Shown in pieces: positions 22,863-34,640 of a stretch of 64,000 nucleotides of DNA. The translations under genes and the position numbers were made by a program. The notes beneath the pieces were generated by a model. It was not told the DNA's origin. It searched no databases and saw only the letters and a list, made by a program, of their open reading frames with translations. Position 1 is the stretch's first letter; each line of letters starts with the position of its first letter. Location: positions 228,655,501 to 228,719,500 of the forward strand of contig NC_091245.1 in assembly GCF_042477335.2 (NCBI RefSeq), in the 5' to 3' direction. This DNA is from Ovis canadensis (taxonomy: Eukaryota > Chordata > Mammalia > Artiodactyla > Bovidae).

Positions 22863-23062
22863 GATGCAGTGGCAAAGAATCCTCTGCAATGCAGGAGAGG
22901 CAAGAGATACAGGTTGGATCCCTGGGTCAGAAAGATCCCCTGGAGAAGGACATGACAACCCACTCTAGTATTCTTGCCTGGAAAAATCCATTGACAGAGG
23001 AGCGTGGTGGGCTACAGTCCACAGGGTCACAAAGAGTCAGTTACAACATGGCTACTAAACAA
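22863..23062 (+). mobile_element. Bov-tA SINE
   Basis: Sense orientation from the tRNA-derived 'gcagtggcaaagaatcc' through 'ggttggatccctgggtcag' (B-box region) to the BovB-derived 'cacaaagagtcagttacaac'. The leading bases of the canonical head are missing. Confidence 0.9.
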
Positions 23063-23224
23063 TTTAAAAGACAATGAATACTGAAGAAGTCTGTTTATCA
23101 GAGATTCTTTTCCTGACACCGATGCAAAGAAAATGCAAAAGGAGATATCGTTAAGACATACACAAATAAGTAAGAAACACATAAAGAATATTCAACTTGA
23201 GTAATAACTTAAAAATTACACAAA

Positions 23225-23580
23225 ACTGAAAATGAAAACATTTTGCTAATGATAATACTTGGTGTTGAGTAAGGCAGAGAACCCAGGACACACACACTCC
23301 TGGCCGGTGGAAGTGTGCATTAGTGCCTCTTTTCTAGACAGTGATTTGGCAGTACTTATTTTAAAATCTCACAAAGGAATATGTAATTTAACCTAGGAAG
23401 TCTACTTCTAGGAATTAAATGAGTAATTATGGATGGGTACACATGGTACTCATATTACTCATGTGATATTGTTTATCACAGCAATGTTTTTAATAGATAA
23501 AAGCAAGAAACCACCTAAATATTCCCAATAGAATTGTTCTAATAATTTATGTTATATTCACACACAGGATGCAGCTACTT
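23225..23580 (+). mobile_element. Old L1/HAL1 fragment
   Basis: Colinear with late ORF2 of old L1: 'tagacagtgatttggcag' (23334), 'ctaggaagtctacttctagg' (23393) and 'agcaagaaaccacctaaatattccc' (23502). Highly diverged, all frames broken. Confidence 0.55.
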
Positions 23581-24394
23581 AAATGATGTCTTAGATTAGC
23601 ACTTTTGAAACCATTTTAGCAGTAAAGCCATTTTATCAAAAAATCTCCTACACATAGCTGTAGTAAAAGAAAAAAAAAAAAAGCATGCACAAGCAGAGTC
23701 CCTCTGTTTGAGATGGCATGAGTAGGACAAGCGAGTTGACCTCCTCCCTTATAGCACTAAGAACTATGATTTTTGAGTCTGTGGTAAATCTCATTACATA
23801 TGTGAATATTATTAACATGGGAAATTTTCCACAGTAGAATCTAAGAAACAAAAGATAGCTGTTACAAAATGAGTATACACAAATTTGTTCCAAAACTCAG
23901 CAGGTAAAGGATAATATTGTCAAACAGTCAGACTCCATTTCCAAAAAGAAAAAAAAAATCCTTTAGTAGTGGGTAAGAATTCAGGGGATTTTGCCATCTA
24001 ATTCTTTGCACCTTCCTGTCAGATTGCCCTGCAGCCCATCTGGGTGGTGTTCTAGCCTTCAGAACACCTTCATTCTAGCTCCATCTGGGAGAGCAATTAC
24101 AGCTTCTTATGGTCCTGCTTATAGGTTCTTCAGAATCAAAGAATCTTACTGTTGTTATCTTTTATGATATAACTTGATGTTTTATTAGCTAAAAGAATCC
24201 CTTTCTCCCACCACCTAATACACATCAGAGGTTAGGATGGACTCAGGTCTGGGATTCCATCTCAGCTACTTTGTTCTATTTTTACCCTTGATTCTTTATT
24301 ACCTTTAGATCATTCTGTGTAGATGCCAATATCCAAGTCACCTCTTTGTATATCCATTCCCCCACTACAGAGTGGACTTACAGGTATGACCAAC
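23581..24394. other. No recognised feature
   Basis: Includes an A-run near 23670-23682 and a moderately GC-balanced stretch 24000-24370 of unknown origin. Confidence 0.4.
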
Positions 24395-26150
24395 AGTACA
24401 GGAAAAGCATTAGTATGTGACTTCTGAGGCTAGGTCATAAGAAGTATTGAAGCTTCCACCCGGCTTCAATATGCTCTGGAAGAGGCCAGTTGTTTTCCCC
24501 AGGGAACTCTTTGCTACATGGAGAAGTCCACGCAGAGAGAAGTGAGGGTCCTGAACAACAGAAAGTGCCACTTGCCAGCCATGAGAGTGGGCCTCCTTGG
24601 AAACAGATTCTCCAGCCCCAGTCAAGCCTTCAGATGACTGCAGCTCAACATATATCTAACTGCAACTGCATGAGATATCCTAACTGTGAACTGATGAACT
24701 GCCCAAATTATGACCAGCAGATACTATCAGTGCTTACTGTTAAAACCATTACATTTTGTTATGATTTGTTGTGGAGCCATCAGTTCAGTTCAGTCGCTCA
24801 GTCATGTCCAACTCTTTGCGACCCCATGAATCGCAGTACGCCAGGCCTCCCTGTTCATCACCAACTCCCGGAGTTCACTCAGACTCACGTCCATCAAGTC
24901 CGTGATGCCATCCAGCCATCTCATCCTCTGTCGTCCCCTTCTCCTCCTGCCCACAATCCCTCCCAGCATCAGAGTTTTTTCCAATGAGTCAACTCTTCTC
25001 ATGAGGTGGCCAAAGTACTGGAGTTTCAGCTTTAGCATCATTCCTTCCAAAGAAATCCCAGGGTTGATCTCCTTCAGAATGGACTGGTTGGATCTCCTTG
25101 CAGTCCAAGGGACTCTCAAGAGTCTTCTCCAACACCACAGTTCAAAAGCATGAATTCTTCGTCTCTCAGCCTTCTTCACAGTCCATGTCTCACATCCATA
25201 CATGACCACAGGAAAAACCATAGCCTTGACTAGACGGACCTTAGTCGGCAAAGTAATGTCTCTGCTTCTGAATATGCTATCTAGGTTGGTCATAACTTTT
25301 CTTCCAAGGAGTCTTTTAATTTCATGGCTGCAATCACCATCTGCAGTGATTCTGGAGTCCCAAAAAATAAAGTCTGACACTGTTTCCACTGTTTCCCCAT
25401 CTATTTCCCATGAAGTGATGGAACCGGATGATATGATCTTCGTTTTCTGAATGCTGAGCTTTAGGCCAACTTTTTCACTCTCCTCTTTCACTTTCATCAA
25501 GAGGCTTTTTAGCTCCTCTTCACTTTCTGACATAAGGGTGGTGTCATCTGCATATCTGAGGTTATTGATATTTCTCCCGGCAATCTTGATTCCAGCTTCT
25601 ACTTCTTCCAGTCCAGCATTTCTCATGATGTACTCTGCATATAAGTTAAATAAGCAGGGTGACAATATATAGCCTTGACGTACTCCTTTTGCAATTTGGA
25701 ACTCAGCAGTGGCCACAGGACTGGAAAACGTCAGTTTTCATTCCAATTCCAAAGAAAGGAAATGCAAAAGAATGCTCAAACTGCCGCACAATTGCACTCA
25801 TCTCACATGCTAGTAAAGTAATGCTCAAAATTCTCCAAGCCAGGCTTCAGCAATATGTGAACTGTGAACTCTCTGACGTTCAAGCTGGTTTTAGAAAAGG
25901 CAGAGGAACCAAATGTCAAATTGCCAACATCCACTGGATCATGGAAAAAGCAAGAGAGTTCCAGAAAAACATCTATTTCTGCTTTATTGACTATGCCAAA
26001 GCCTTTGACTGTGTGGATCACAATCAACTGTGGAAAATTCTGAAAGAGATGGGAATACCAGACCACCTGACCTGCCCCTTGAGAAATCTGTATGCAGGGC
26101 AGGAAGCAACAGTTAGAACTGTGGAGCCATTGATAATGAAAACACTCTCA
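24395..26150 (+). mobile_element. MLT1-type LTR (MaLR) split by a BovB
   Basis: Positions 24395-24780 follow the order of a mammalian MaLR LTR: 'tatgtgacttctgaggctaggtcataag' zone, 'cttcagatgactgcag' zone at about 24629, then 'aactgcatgagatatcc', and 'cattttgttatgatttgttgtg' near the end. The last bases resume after the BovB at 26131 (tgataatgaaa). A solo LTR with no linked internal region seen. Confidence 0.55.
24770..26130 (-). mobile_element. BovB LINE with inverted 5' part and 11-bp TSD
   Basis: One insertion with two opposed halves, flanked by the perfect repeat tgtggagccat (24770-24780 and 26120-26130). Positions 24781-25695 are BovB 3' sequence in antisense. Its minus-strand frame (25716 to 24802, 304 codons) encodes [29 protein letters not shown] (YADD at 25543-25554) and the C-terminal [16 protein letters not shown]. 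Positions 25697-26119 are the preceding RT segment in plus orientation (RKGRGTKCQIANI, FIDYAKAFDCVDHN, ending at ATVRT). The junction lies at 'gcaatttggaact'. The split makes any enzyme impossible. Confidence 0.95.
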
Positions 26151-27580
26151 TCCAAATTAATCAAACACAGGGAGCATCTCTCCCCACATCTCTGAATCTA
26201 AGAGTGTCTTTAAGCCTAATAGTCTGAGCTTGATGAGATGAGCAAAGTTTATTCCTGCCAGCACTTACTTGATATTCATACCTTTTGCATTCACCTACAA
26301 AAAAGAAATTCTGATTCTATTAAAAAAGGAACATATTTCCTTCTAAGATATTTTTAAGAACTTAATTTTTCATTCTGGATCGCTTCTGATTTTTCAATTA
26401 TATCAATCATCAATATTCAGAAGACATTTAAAGGCCGAACTGATAATAAAAAAAAAGAAGTAACCATCTAGATAAAGAGAATTATTATTGACTAAGTGTG
26501 TTAAGTGCTTCTAAAAGGCAAGAATAGAAAAATGACACTGAAAGATTATTAAACAGATTTATATTTTTTCATTAGACTGTGACATTGGAAAATTCACAGG
26601 AGCACTGGTTGTGGGTTCTCTGAGCTGGTTATCATCTTCTGCCCTTTTCCTAGTATCATATCAAAGTTGCTATTTTTGGTGACCACTTGTTTAATTAGTA
26701 TATCAGTTCAACAGATGAAACAGAGCAGCTCAAAATTAGGGTATTTTCAACGAGGTAAGTTATTTTCCTCTCAAGAAGGTCTGAGTTAACAAGACTCCTC
26801 TGCTCAGGTATAAAGACCCAGACTCCCTTTGGTGGGGGGTGCACTCCATGACAGAGATATGTCTGTCCTTGTCCATATGCTCTATGACAGAGCATAGCGG
26901 GGTGGGAGGCAGGGGAAGAAGCGTTCATTGATTTTTTCCACATCCAAATTGCTGTAACATACTCATGTGTACATAAACTACACAATAATTTTGGGAGCTT
27001 TAACCTCTTAGTATTTTTCCCTCTGCAATATATGTTGCACATGTGTCAGACTCTCCAGTGGATATATATAAATTTTCAGAATCTCTCCTTATAGCCATAG
27101 ACAAATTTCTTTAGCTTTTTATTCTACATCTCTTCTGATTAATATTAAAATATCAGTCAATTCCCCTTAACTCTCCACTCCAACCAGGTATTGAGAATTG
27201 CTGACTCAAGGCAATGGCTGAGGCAATGCATTTCAAAGATTGCTATTCCATTTAAACGATGATAACTACACCTAGACTACAGAGATGGGATATGAGGTGA
27301 TTTATACAGAAGAAGTGTTTTTCTTCCCACACAAAAGCTTCATAAAACAACATAATGACCATTTCATTGCCAAAGAACTTGAGTGATGATTTTCTCCATC
27401 TGTAAAATTCAAATTAAACAACCTGAATCATGTCATTTTTAAATTGCAAATGATCATTATATGATTCAATTACAAATAGAAGTCCTCATTATCTCATCTT
27501 TCTTCTTGCATCTCTAACTATTCCTGTGATAAATATCCTTAAAAACCCATCTGTATAGTAGGGTGTGATGAAAACACAGA
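26151..27580. other. No recognised feature
   Basis: Unassigned AT-rich sequence. A short direct repeat (atgacagag) occurs near 26848 and 26883. No exon or known repeat was recognised. Confidence 0.4.
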
Positions 27581-27584
27581 TTCA

Positions 27585-27650
27585 ATGTAACAAATACCAA
27601 CAGCACTCACCATGTGACAGACACTGTAATCACTTTACTGATTAGGGAAT
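27585..27650 (-). mobile_element. Short MIR/L2 remnant
   Basis: 'accatgtgacagacactgtaatcactttactga' order (27609-27641) resembles the reverse MIR core 'tgtgccaggcactgttctaagcactttac'. Short and diverged. Confidence 0.35.
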
Positions 27651-27719
27651 AACCACATCCAAATCCCAAAGTATTTGAATAAAGAGGATTTAACCAAGCA
27701 AATGTAGGTAGTAAGGGAA

Positions 27720-28215
27720 ATATTGTCTTGAGTGGATTCCATTAAAGGTCTAAGGGAAAGAGAGTGGCACATTTAATACACTCTGTGCAGGTCTCAGAAA
27801 ATAAGAGATGAGCAAGCCCCGAGGCTGGAGATAGAGTCACCAACTGTATCATGCAGGGGCTTTGGGGATTTTACTCCAAGGTCAATTGAAAACCACTGCA
27901 GAATATCAGGCAAAGGACTGAAATCAATGTTTTCTGGAAGAAATCCTGTATCTCATGAGAAGAAAGCAAATGGTGGTAAAAACAGAAACTGGGTATTGAG
28001 GACAGGCAAGGCTGAATGCAGGCAAAGTCATTTAGGAAGCAATTGTGATAATCCAAACAAAGGGTTAGAGATTGCCTGTGGCTTAGATTAGGGGTATGGG
28101 TGGAGAGAGAAAATGTGAATGGATCTGAACACCATTTAGTAGGCATAATTGATACAAATTGCCTAGGAAGAACACAGCAACTGGAGGTTATTCTGCATAG
28201 TAGTAGTCTAGGCAA
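27720..28215 (-). mobile_element. L2 LINE fragment, antisense
   Basis: Colinear with reverse-oriented L2: a 'catgcaggggctttggggattttactcc' zone at 27850, 'caggcaaaggactgaaatcaatg' at 27909, then 'ttaggaagcaattgtgataatcc' at 28031 and 'ggtggagagagaaaatgtg' at 28098. Old, with all frames broken. Confidence 0.65.
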
Positions 28216-28439
28216 CTTCTTTTGACCTTTGTCCTCAAAATGTCTATGGTAAGCAAGACTCAGCAGGAAAACAGACCTAATTGGAATTTGCAAATCTGTT
28301 TATATTATATGAGTGCAATAATGTAAATAATGCAAGAAAATGACCCTTCAAGGTACCTACAAAAATGATACCAATGGTGTTGATAGAACTACTGATGCTT
28401 TTTTCTTCTTCCTTCCTCTTTGATAGGATTTGCAAATAC

Positions 28440-28700
28440 TTTGCAAAAAGTAATTTATCTTTCATGTATTCAATTATGAATTCAATAAATATCTATTGAA
28501 CATCCATACTCTGCCAGTCACTTTGCTAGGAAGCACCAAGTACATAGCAGCAAAAAACAAAACCTGATAACAAACACATACCTTCTGGAAGTTCACATTC
28601 TGGTGTGTGTGTAGCATTCTAGTGTGTGTAGTAGGGGGTGAGGGGCAGCTATCAGACAATAAACAAGGTAAATAGAATATTATAGAGCATGCCTAAATGT
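28440..28700 (-). mobile_element. Second L2 copy, 3' end, antisense
   Basis: Starts at the L2 3' terminus in reverse ('gaattcaataaatatctattgaac' at 28481), then 'ctggaagttcacattctggtgtg' and 'agacaataaacaaggtaaatagaata'. Because it begins again from the 3' end, it is a separate copy from the one at 27720. Confidence 0.7.
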
Positions 28701-30436
28701 CATAAAACTGATAGGTAGAATTCTCGCTTATTCATTGCCAAAATAGACATTTTCAAAACCAAATAAAAGATGGTGTAGGAATGGAATTACTAGAAGTCCA
28801 AACTAAATGGATTCATATGCCATCCCCCCATTGTCCCCACCACTTAATAGCAAAGCTACCATTCCCACTAACTGACCTCAAAGCACTCTGCTTAACACTG
28901 TATAGTTCTCATCTGGTTATATTACCATTGCTGAAGATGCATTTTTTCATCTTTTCAAGCCTAGACTTATGAATAGACAAACCTTGGAAATAGCAGAAGA
29001 GAGACAACCATTGCTTTCATATTTTAATAAACATATCACAAATGAACCTCACTTTGAGCATAAAGCCTTGATGTATGAATAACCATTTATTATTTGGAAA
29101 AATTCATTATAAACCTTCCATCTCAAAGAATACATATTTGTAAATGGAACTTTTCCATCAGAAAATGCAACTTTGAAAATGTGTTCTCATACGCATTATC
29201 TTTTGAGTCCCACAAACCTAATACAGCTCCTAATAGAGCTGTATCTGTGTGGACAGAATTGTACACATGACCCACAGAATATCATTCTGCCATCGACTAG
29301 TAACCAATAGAATTGCAGCCTCTGAGGTTGAAAGACAGTTGAGAATCGCATATTGTGCCTGTGAACAGTAAACAATGGAAGTCTGTGAGAATAATCACAG
29401 TTGCACTAAACTTTTTGAATGATTTTAGATTTTCAGGTGAATCATTTTGCAGCTAAGTGAAGGGAACTGTGCATATTCTGTCTTTTGTTTTATACTCTGA
29501 AGATGAAGTTTGTATCAACTACAAATTAATGCGTATACTTTTTAAAGGGTAGAATAAATGTGTTCACTTAATATTCATGACCCATTTGGTAACATGTCTT
29601 AAAAATTAATAGCATGCATAATGTTGTGTTTTTAATGAAACAATTTGAACATTCCTTACAATGTGCAATGACTAAGTTTGTTGTATATAATGAAAGTAAT
29701 TCACCAAGTACAGCATGATTAGCTGTTCACTGCAAAGGGTACTCCACAAATCCCCATGCTAGAGGAATTATGATTTGGGGGTAAGCTATTTCAAACCTCA
29801 ATAACTTTGTTCCCTTTGGGTAATGGTAGGAATATGTTTTATTGATTTTTCTCAAAACATCCAGTGCTTTTCAATGAAGCAAAAGTTTCAAGTATCTTCT
29901 GCAGTAATTTCAAAACTCCCCTCAAACTATAAACAAAGATTCTTTTTCATATATAGTTTAGTACGTATGAAGCAATACATATTATAATGAAGATCAGGCT
30001 CTCTGAGAACAAAAGGGAAAGGTAATTATAGATAAAAATCATCATCCAAAGTAATACCTTTCCCAGAGAGCCAGGAGCATGCCTCTCTAGCAGATGGTAT
30101 TTAACCCTTCCTTTCACAGGACATGTACTTTCTTTGAAGATACCAATCTGTACAACAATAAGGAAGATTAAATAACTTATCTATCATCTAACTATAAAAT
30201 CTTTACATAAGAATTATAATCTTACTAATAAGTAAAAAACTATTCCAAAATTTATAGAAAATGTATCTGTAGGTATTTGTTAAATGATTCATTGAATTTT
30301 CTTTTAACCACAAAGGAAAGAACTATTAATATTACAGAGGTTTTGAGTATAGATTTTTAAGGCATTTCTTCAATTAATAGATAACTAATTAGAGTTAATA
30401 GCTCATTATGTATAAATACTTTTAGGATACTCTACA
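28701..30436. other. Repeat-poor island, possible conserved non-coding sequence
   Basis: About 1.7 kb with no repeat that I recognise, flanked by dense repeats. It contains several homeodomain-type AT motifs (attaatgcg at 29526, aaattaatagcatgcataatg around 29605). No coding potential: only short chance frames. Confidence 0.4.
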
Positions 30437-30662
30437 CATTCTTCTGGGCTTTCTCAGGTGGTAAAGAATCTGCCTGCAATGTAGGAGACACAGCTCGGAT
30501 CCCTGGGTCAGCAACATCCCCCGAGAAGGAAATGGCAACCCACTCCAGCATTCTTGCCTGGAGAATCCCACGAACAGAGGACCCTGGAGGGCTACAGTCC
30601 ATGAAGTCACAAAGAGTCAGACAAGACTAAATAACATCTTCACTTTTCACAAGCATTCTTCT
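30437..30662 (+). mobile_element. Bov-tA SINE with 9-bp TSD
   Basis: Sense-orientation copy, 30446-30653, head 'gggctttctcaggtggtaaag', B-box region 'gctcggatccctgg', and tail 'agagtcagacaagactaaat'. Flanked by cattcttct at 30437-30445 and 30654-30662. Confidence 0.92.
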
Positions 30663-30968
30663 ATAAAGAGGGACTAAGTGGAGAAGGGGACTATGGGTGA
30701 CTTTTGTTTTTCCTTCTTACATTTTTTGGGATTCTGGATAGAAGTTTTTCTAAAAGCTGTCATCTTTTAAAATAAACATTAGATGAACATTATTTATATT
30801 ATTTCTTTCTTAATCAAATTCATCTATAGATGACACAAATTTCTCTCACCTACCACCAACTTATAAATTTCAAATGATTAATATACAACTAAAAATGTTA
30901 CCAATTTTCCCCCTTAATATAAGGAAATATTACTTAATATTATTAAAGAATTTTACAGTGTGCATCTT

Positions 30969-31200
30969 ATGTTGTACTTCTATGGACTTCCCTGGTGGCT
31001 CAGCCAGTAAGGGGTCTGCCTGCAATGCAGGAGACCTGGGTTCGATCCTTGGGTTGGGAAGATCTCCTGGAGAAGGAAATGGCAACCCATTTCAATATTC
31101 TTGCTCTGGAAAATCCCATGCATGGAGGAACCTGGCAGCCTACGGTCCATGGAGTCGCAAAGAGTTGGACATGACAGAGGCTTCACTCACATGTTATACT
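30969..31200 (+). mobile_element. Bov-tA SINE
   Basis: Sense-orientation copy, 30983-31190, with an intact head 'ggacttccctggtggctcag' and canonical B-box region 'gggttcgatcct'. Flanked by a 10-bp direct repeat with one mismatch (atgttgtact at 30969-30978, atgttatact at 31191-31200). Confidence 0.92.
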
Positions 31201-31500
31201 AGACATGTTCATTTTTAATCATCACAAAAATCCCCTGAAGCAGTATGATTCTCACTTTACAAGTAAGAAAATCGTAGCCCAGTTAAATATGTTCCCTAGA
31301 CTTACACAGCTCATAGTTTGTGATTTTAATCCTTGCCTAGAGAAGGCAATGGCAACCCACTCCAGTGTTCTTGCCTGGAGAATCCCAGAGATGGTGGAAC
31401 CTGGTGGGCTGCCATCCATGGGGTCGCACAGAGTCGGACACGACTGAAGTGACTTAGCAGCAGCAGCAGCAGAGGACTCGAGTTCTCTTAACTATACATC
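31201..31500 (-). mobile_element. MIR SINE split by a Bov-A unit
   Basis: Reverse-oriented MIR. Positions 31205-31336 show 'tttttaatcatcacaaaaatcccctgaag', 'ctcactttacaagtaagaaaatc' and 'cttacacagctcatagt' order. After the Bov-A insertion, 31473-31500 supplies 'aggactcgagttctcttaac', the expected next part of MIR. Confidence 0.7.
31337..31472 (+). mobile_element. Bov-A2 3' unit with (CAG)n end
   Basis: The second monomer of a Bov-A2 in sense orientation, from 'gcaatggcaacccactccag' to 'gaagtgacttagcagcagcagcagcag'. 5'-truncated. Confidence 0.9.
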
Positions 31501-31614
31501 ATTACAAGGAAGAGAGCTGGAAATTTATCGGGATTTAAAATGAACAGAAAAATCTGCTCTGCCATGAATGCTTTTACCATCTAGTTTTAAAGAAGATACA
31601 AGAACACTAAATGA

Positions 31615-31870
31615 TTTAAAATAATTATAATATTGCTAATACCCATTTGTCATACACTGTGCTAAACACTTTACATGAATCATGTCCTTTATTCCCACAA
31701 TTGCCATCTGACAAGTTTCTACATAAATGTCACTTTTTCTGAGAAGTATTCTTCAGCCCCCTGATCTACGCTAGGCCCCCAAGTTGTAGGTTCTCCATAA
31801 ACAATCTTCTTCTTTCATCATATTCCTTCCAATTTTAGATTTTCTATTTACTGGTTAAAAGGCTTCACGA
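31615..31870. mobile_element. MIR (minus) followed by L2 (plus) fragment
   Basis: Positions 31615-31715 resemble reverse MIR ('catacactgtgctaaacactttacatgaatc'-type order from 31650). Positions 31716-31870 resemble sense L2 from its 'aatgtcactttttctgagaagtattcttcagcc' zone onward. Both are diverged. Confidence 0.5.
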
Positions 31871-32044
31871 GGGAAACAAAAGTGACTCCTCTTTGCCCCC
31901 ACTCTTCCCTCAAGGTATTGGTCATATTTTAAAACAGTGGACAGAGGAAAAAATGGAAAATACTTATCTTTCCTGAGTCACTCAAAACAACAGTAAAGTG
32001 TCTACTTAAGCCATAGTAAATTTTTTGTTGTTCTACCAGTTTTT

Positions 32045-32265
32045 GCTTTTAAATTTTTGCAAAGTTGTGTTGGGTTTTGCCATACAACAATACGAATCAG
32101 TCATAAATATACATATACCCCTCTGTCTTGATCCTCCCTCCTTCCCCCCAGTCCCACTCCTCTAGATCATCACAGAGCACCAGACTGGGTTCCCTATGTT
32201 ATATAGCAACTTCTTAGCAACTATCCATTTTACACATGATAATGTATATATGTTGATGCTGCCTT
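32045..32265 (-). mobile_element. Artiodactyl L1 3'UTR fragment, antisense
   Basis: Reverse-oriented artiodactyl L1 3'UTR: 'gttttgccatacaacaatacgaatcagtcata' order at 32073, 'gatcatcacagagcacca' at 32165 and 'aactatccattttacacatgataatgtatatatg' order near 32218. Related to the 3' ends at 37357 and 45925. Confidence 0.65.
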
Positions 32266-32509
32266 CTCCATTCATTCCACTGACTCCCTTCCACACTGTG
32301 GACTTGTGGACATAGCACACTCTTTCACTCAGTATCTCACTGGCACTGTAGCTACCACCAATATCTTTCTCTGATAACTTTCTAAAACTCCCTCTCAACT
32401 CCAAATTTTGCTTCATATTCTTCATTCTCCACACTCTCTCATCTTCTACATCTCTTAAATTTCAAATCTGGCTTTCTTTCAATTCACGGGCTCTATTTAT
32501 TATTCTACA

Positions 32510-32708
32510 GCTTCCCAAGTGGCTCAGTGGTAAAGAATCCACCTGCCAATAAGAAGACCAGGTTTGATCCCTGGGTGGGGAAATCCCCTGCAGAAGTAAA
32601 CAGCAACCCACTCCAGTAATCTTGCCTGTTAAATCCCATGGACAGGGGAGTCTGGTGGGCTAGAGTCCATGGAGTTGCAAGAGTCAGACATGAATGAACA
32701 CACACACA
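32510..32708 (+). mobile_element. Bov-tA SINE
   Basis: Sense orientation. Head 'gcttcccaagtggctcagtg', B-box region 'aggtttgatccctggg', tail 'gagtcagacatgaatgaac' followed by a short ACAC run. Confidence 0.9.
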
Positions 32709-33302
32709 TTGATTATTCCAATTCTACTCAACGAAGGCTCAAAGACTGGAGTGAAAAACAGAATGAACAGAGGGGAAAGAGGGAGAAATGTCTGAGATGT
32801 GTCCTGGTACCCAAGAGAACTCAGTGAGTCATGGGGCAACCTGAGTGGGAAAAGTACTAGGTCTTCCCCATGCCCTCAATTTCATTTCTACTTCTTCACT
32901 GAAAATGAAATATTTTCTTTCTGGTAATGGATATTAACTATTCCTCAAATGTCAAGAGCTTAGCAAAGAAGTTTTGTAAATCAATGTAACAAATCTGCTC
33001 AAAACAACAAAACTCTTAAGACAAAAATAGATCCCAAAACATTAAGACCAGATTGGATACACTCTGAAGATATTATCTTTAGAGAGAATGTGAAAGTTGA
33101 AAAAAGTGTAAAATGTCTATTTTGGAAGAAATTTTTAAGAGCCATGTTTTTCACTGACCATCCAAGTGCTATTTCAAGAACTCTCTAAAATGTCTATAAA
33201 GATGCATGCTTATGTGTGTGTGGGCATGTGCATCCACTGTGAAGATCACCAAAACTAGGACAATCAAAACCTGATACCATTAAATAGCCTGATTATGAGT
33301 TA

Positions 33303-33515
33303 TAATTGTGCTAAGTCACCTCAGTCATGTCCAACTCTTTGGACTAGAGCCTGCCAGGCTCCTCCATCCATGGGGTTCTCCAGGCAAGAATACTGGAGTG
33401 GGTTGCCATTTTCTCCTCCAGATCTTCCTGATGGAGAGATGGAATCTGTGTCTCCCTTATTGGTAGGCAGGTTCTTTACCACTAGCGCCACCTGGGAAGT
33501 TATCCTTAATTGTGC
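33303..33515 (-). mobile_element. Bov-tA SINE, older type, 9-bp TSD
   Basis: Reverse-oriented copy with the 'gtgctaagtcacctcagtc' tail and the head 'tagcgccacctgggaag'. Flanked by taattgtgc at 33303-33311 and 33507-33515. A small internal deletion removes part of the ggggatcttcc region. Confidence 0.87.
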
Positions 33516-33539
33516 ATTTACATCTGTGTATCTCCAGTT

Positions 33540-34060
33540 AAAGTAGACAGGCCACCACAGAGATTGTCATGGGGAATTTGGAGAGTAGATTTGAAACAGC
33601 CTTTTGCTACTCATACATATTACTCATCTTCTGACTCACGGTGCTGGCATGAGACTGCAGCCAGGCCTGCAACTCCAACTTCACCTGCATCTCATTCAGT
33701 ATAACTAACTCCTGGGCCAGCTGTGTATGTTTCACAACAAGACAACAAGCTCCTGAATTTCTGCAGGACATTCATTTCATCAAAGTCAAAAGTCACAAGA
33801 AGTGACACTTCAATCAGTCCTCACTGACTTTAGCTTGTGTATCCCAATTTGCTTTTATTCTCTCCCAATTTGTATCTATCTGCCCTTCACAACTGCTTGG
33901 GGACTTTAAGCTCTAAGATCAGATCAGTTGGGAAAACAATGAGCAGTGCAGAGACTCAGTAAATTCCAGAATTTCAAAATATCTAAGTCCTATGTGTCTT
34001 TGTGTATCTGTTTCTCCCTTTTAACCCTGACTGATATATACTGTCCGAGTCAACGAACAT
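33540..34060. other. Unassigned, possibly LTR-derived
   Basis: The end 'gtgtatctgtttctcccttttaaccctgactgatatata' order (34001-34040) is like the end of old mammalian LTR or DNA repeats. I cannot name the family. No exon recognised. Confidence 0.3.
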
Positions 34061-34252
34061 AAGTATCTCACCTAATCATTTAGCCAAGAGTTATTTAGCG
34101 TATACTCTGTGCCAACTATTATTTTAACCACTGGACACACACTGATACAAGTAACAAGAGAGACATTCCTCCCTTCATGTTGTCTGCATACTAACTAGGA
34201 AGATGGAAATAAATGAGCATGTAAATAAGCAAGCACAAAATTCAGATGATAT

Positions 34253-34640
34253 ATTAGTTTACTATTGCTGTTCCAACAAACTTAGTTGCTGCAACAATTC
34301 AAACTTATTATCTTACATTTCTGGAATTCAGAAGTCCAAAATGAATCTTGGCTAAAATTAAGACAGGTTTCTTGGATCTATGACAGAATGCCTTTTCTAG
34401 CTTCAGAAGACCACCTGCATTCCTTCGTCTGTGCCCCTTTCTCCATATGCAAAACGCATCACTCCCTTCCACTTTGGCTTCCATTGTCACCTCTCCTTTT
34501 TCTGACTGACCCTCCTGCCTCCCACTTATGAGGACCCTTGAGATTACATTCGACCCACTCAGATAATCCAAGATAATGTTCCCATGTCAAAATTCCTTTT
34601 CCCATGTAAAGGAACATTCACAAGTTCCTGGCCATTATTC
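34253..34640 (-). mobile_element. MLT1-type LTR, antisense
   Basis: Reads as the reverse complement of an MLT1 LTR: it starts 'atattagtttactattgctg', continues 'ttacatttctggaattcagaagtcc' and 'acaggtttcttgg', and ends with 'gaggacccttgagattacattcgacccactcagataatcc' order near 34530-34570. It lies inside L2 sequence. Solo LTR, no internal region. Confidence 0.75.

Noticed and set aside
26840..26900. Hairpin or regulatory RNA from the atgacagag repeats
   Set aside because: They are direct, not inverted, repeats and do not fold into a stable stem.
30983..31190. tRNA-Glu gene, because of the gggttcgatcc box
   Set aside because: The box belongs to the tRNA-derived head of Bov-tA; no cloverleaf and no anticodon arm in place.
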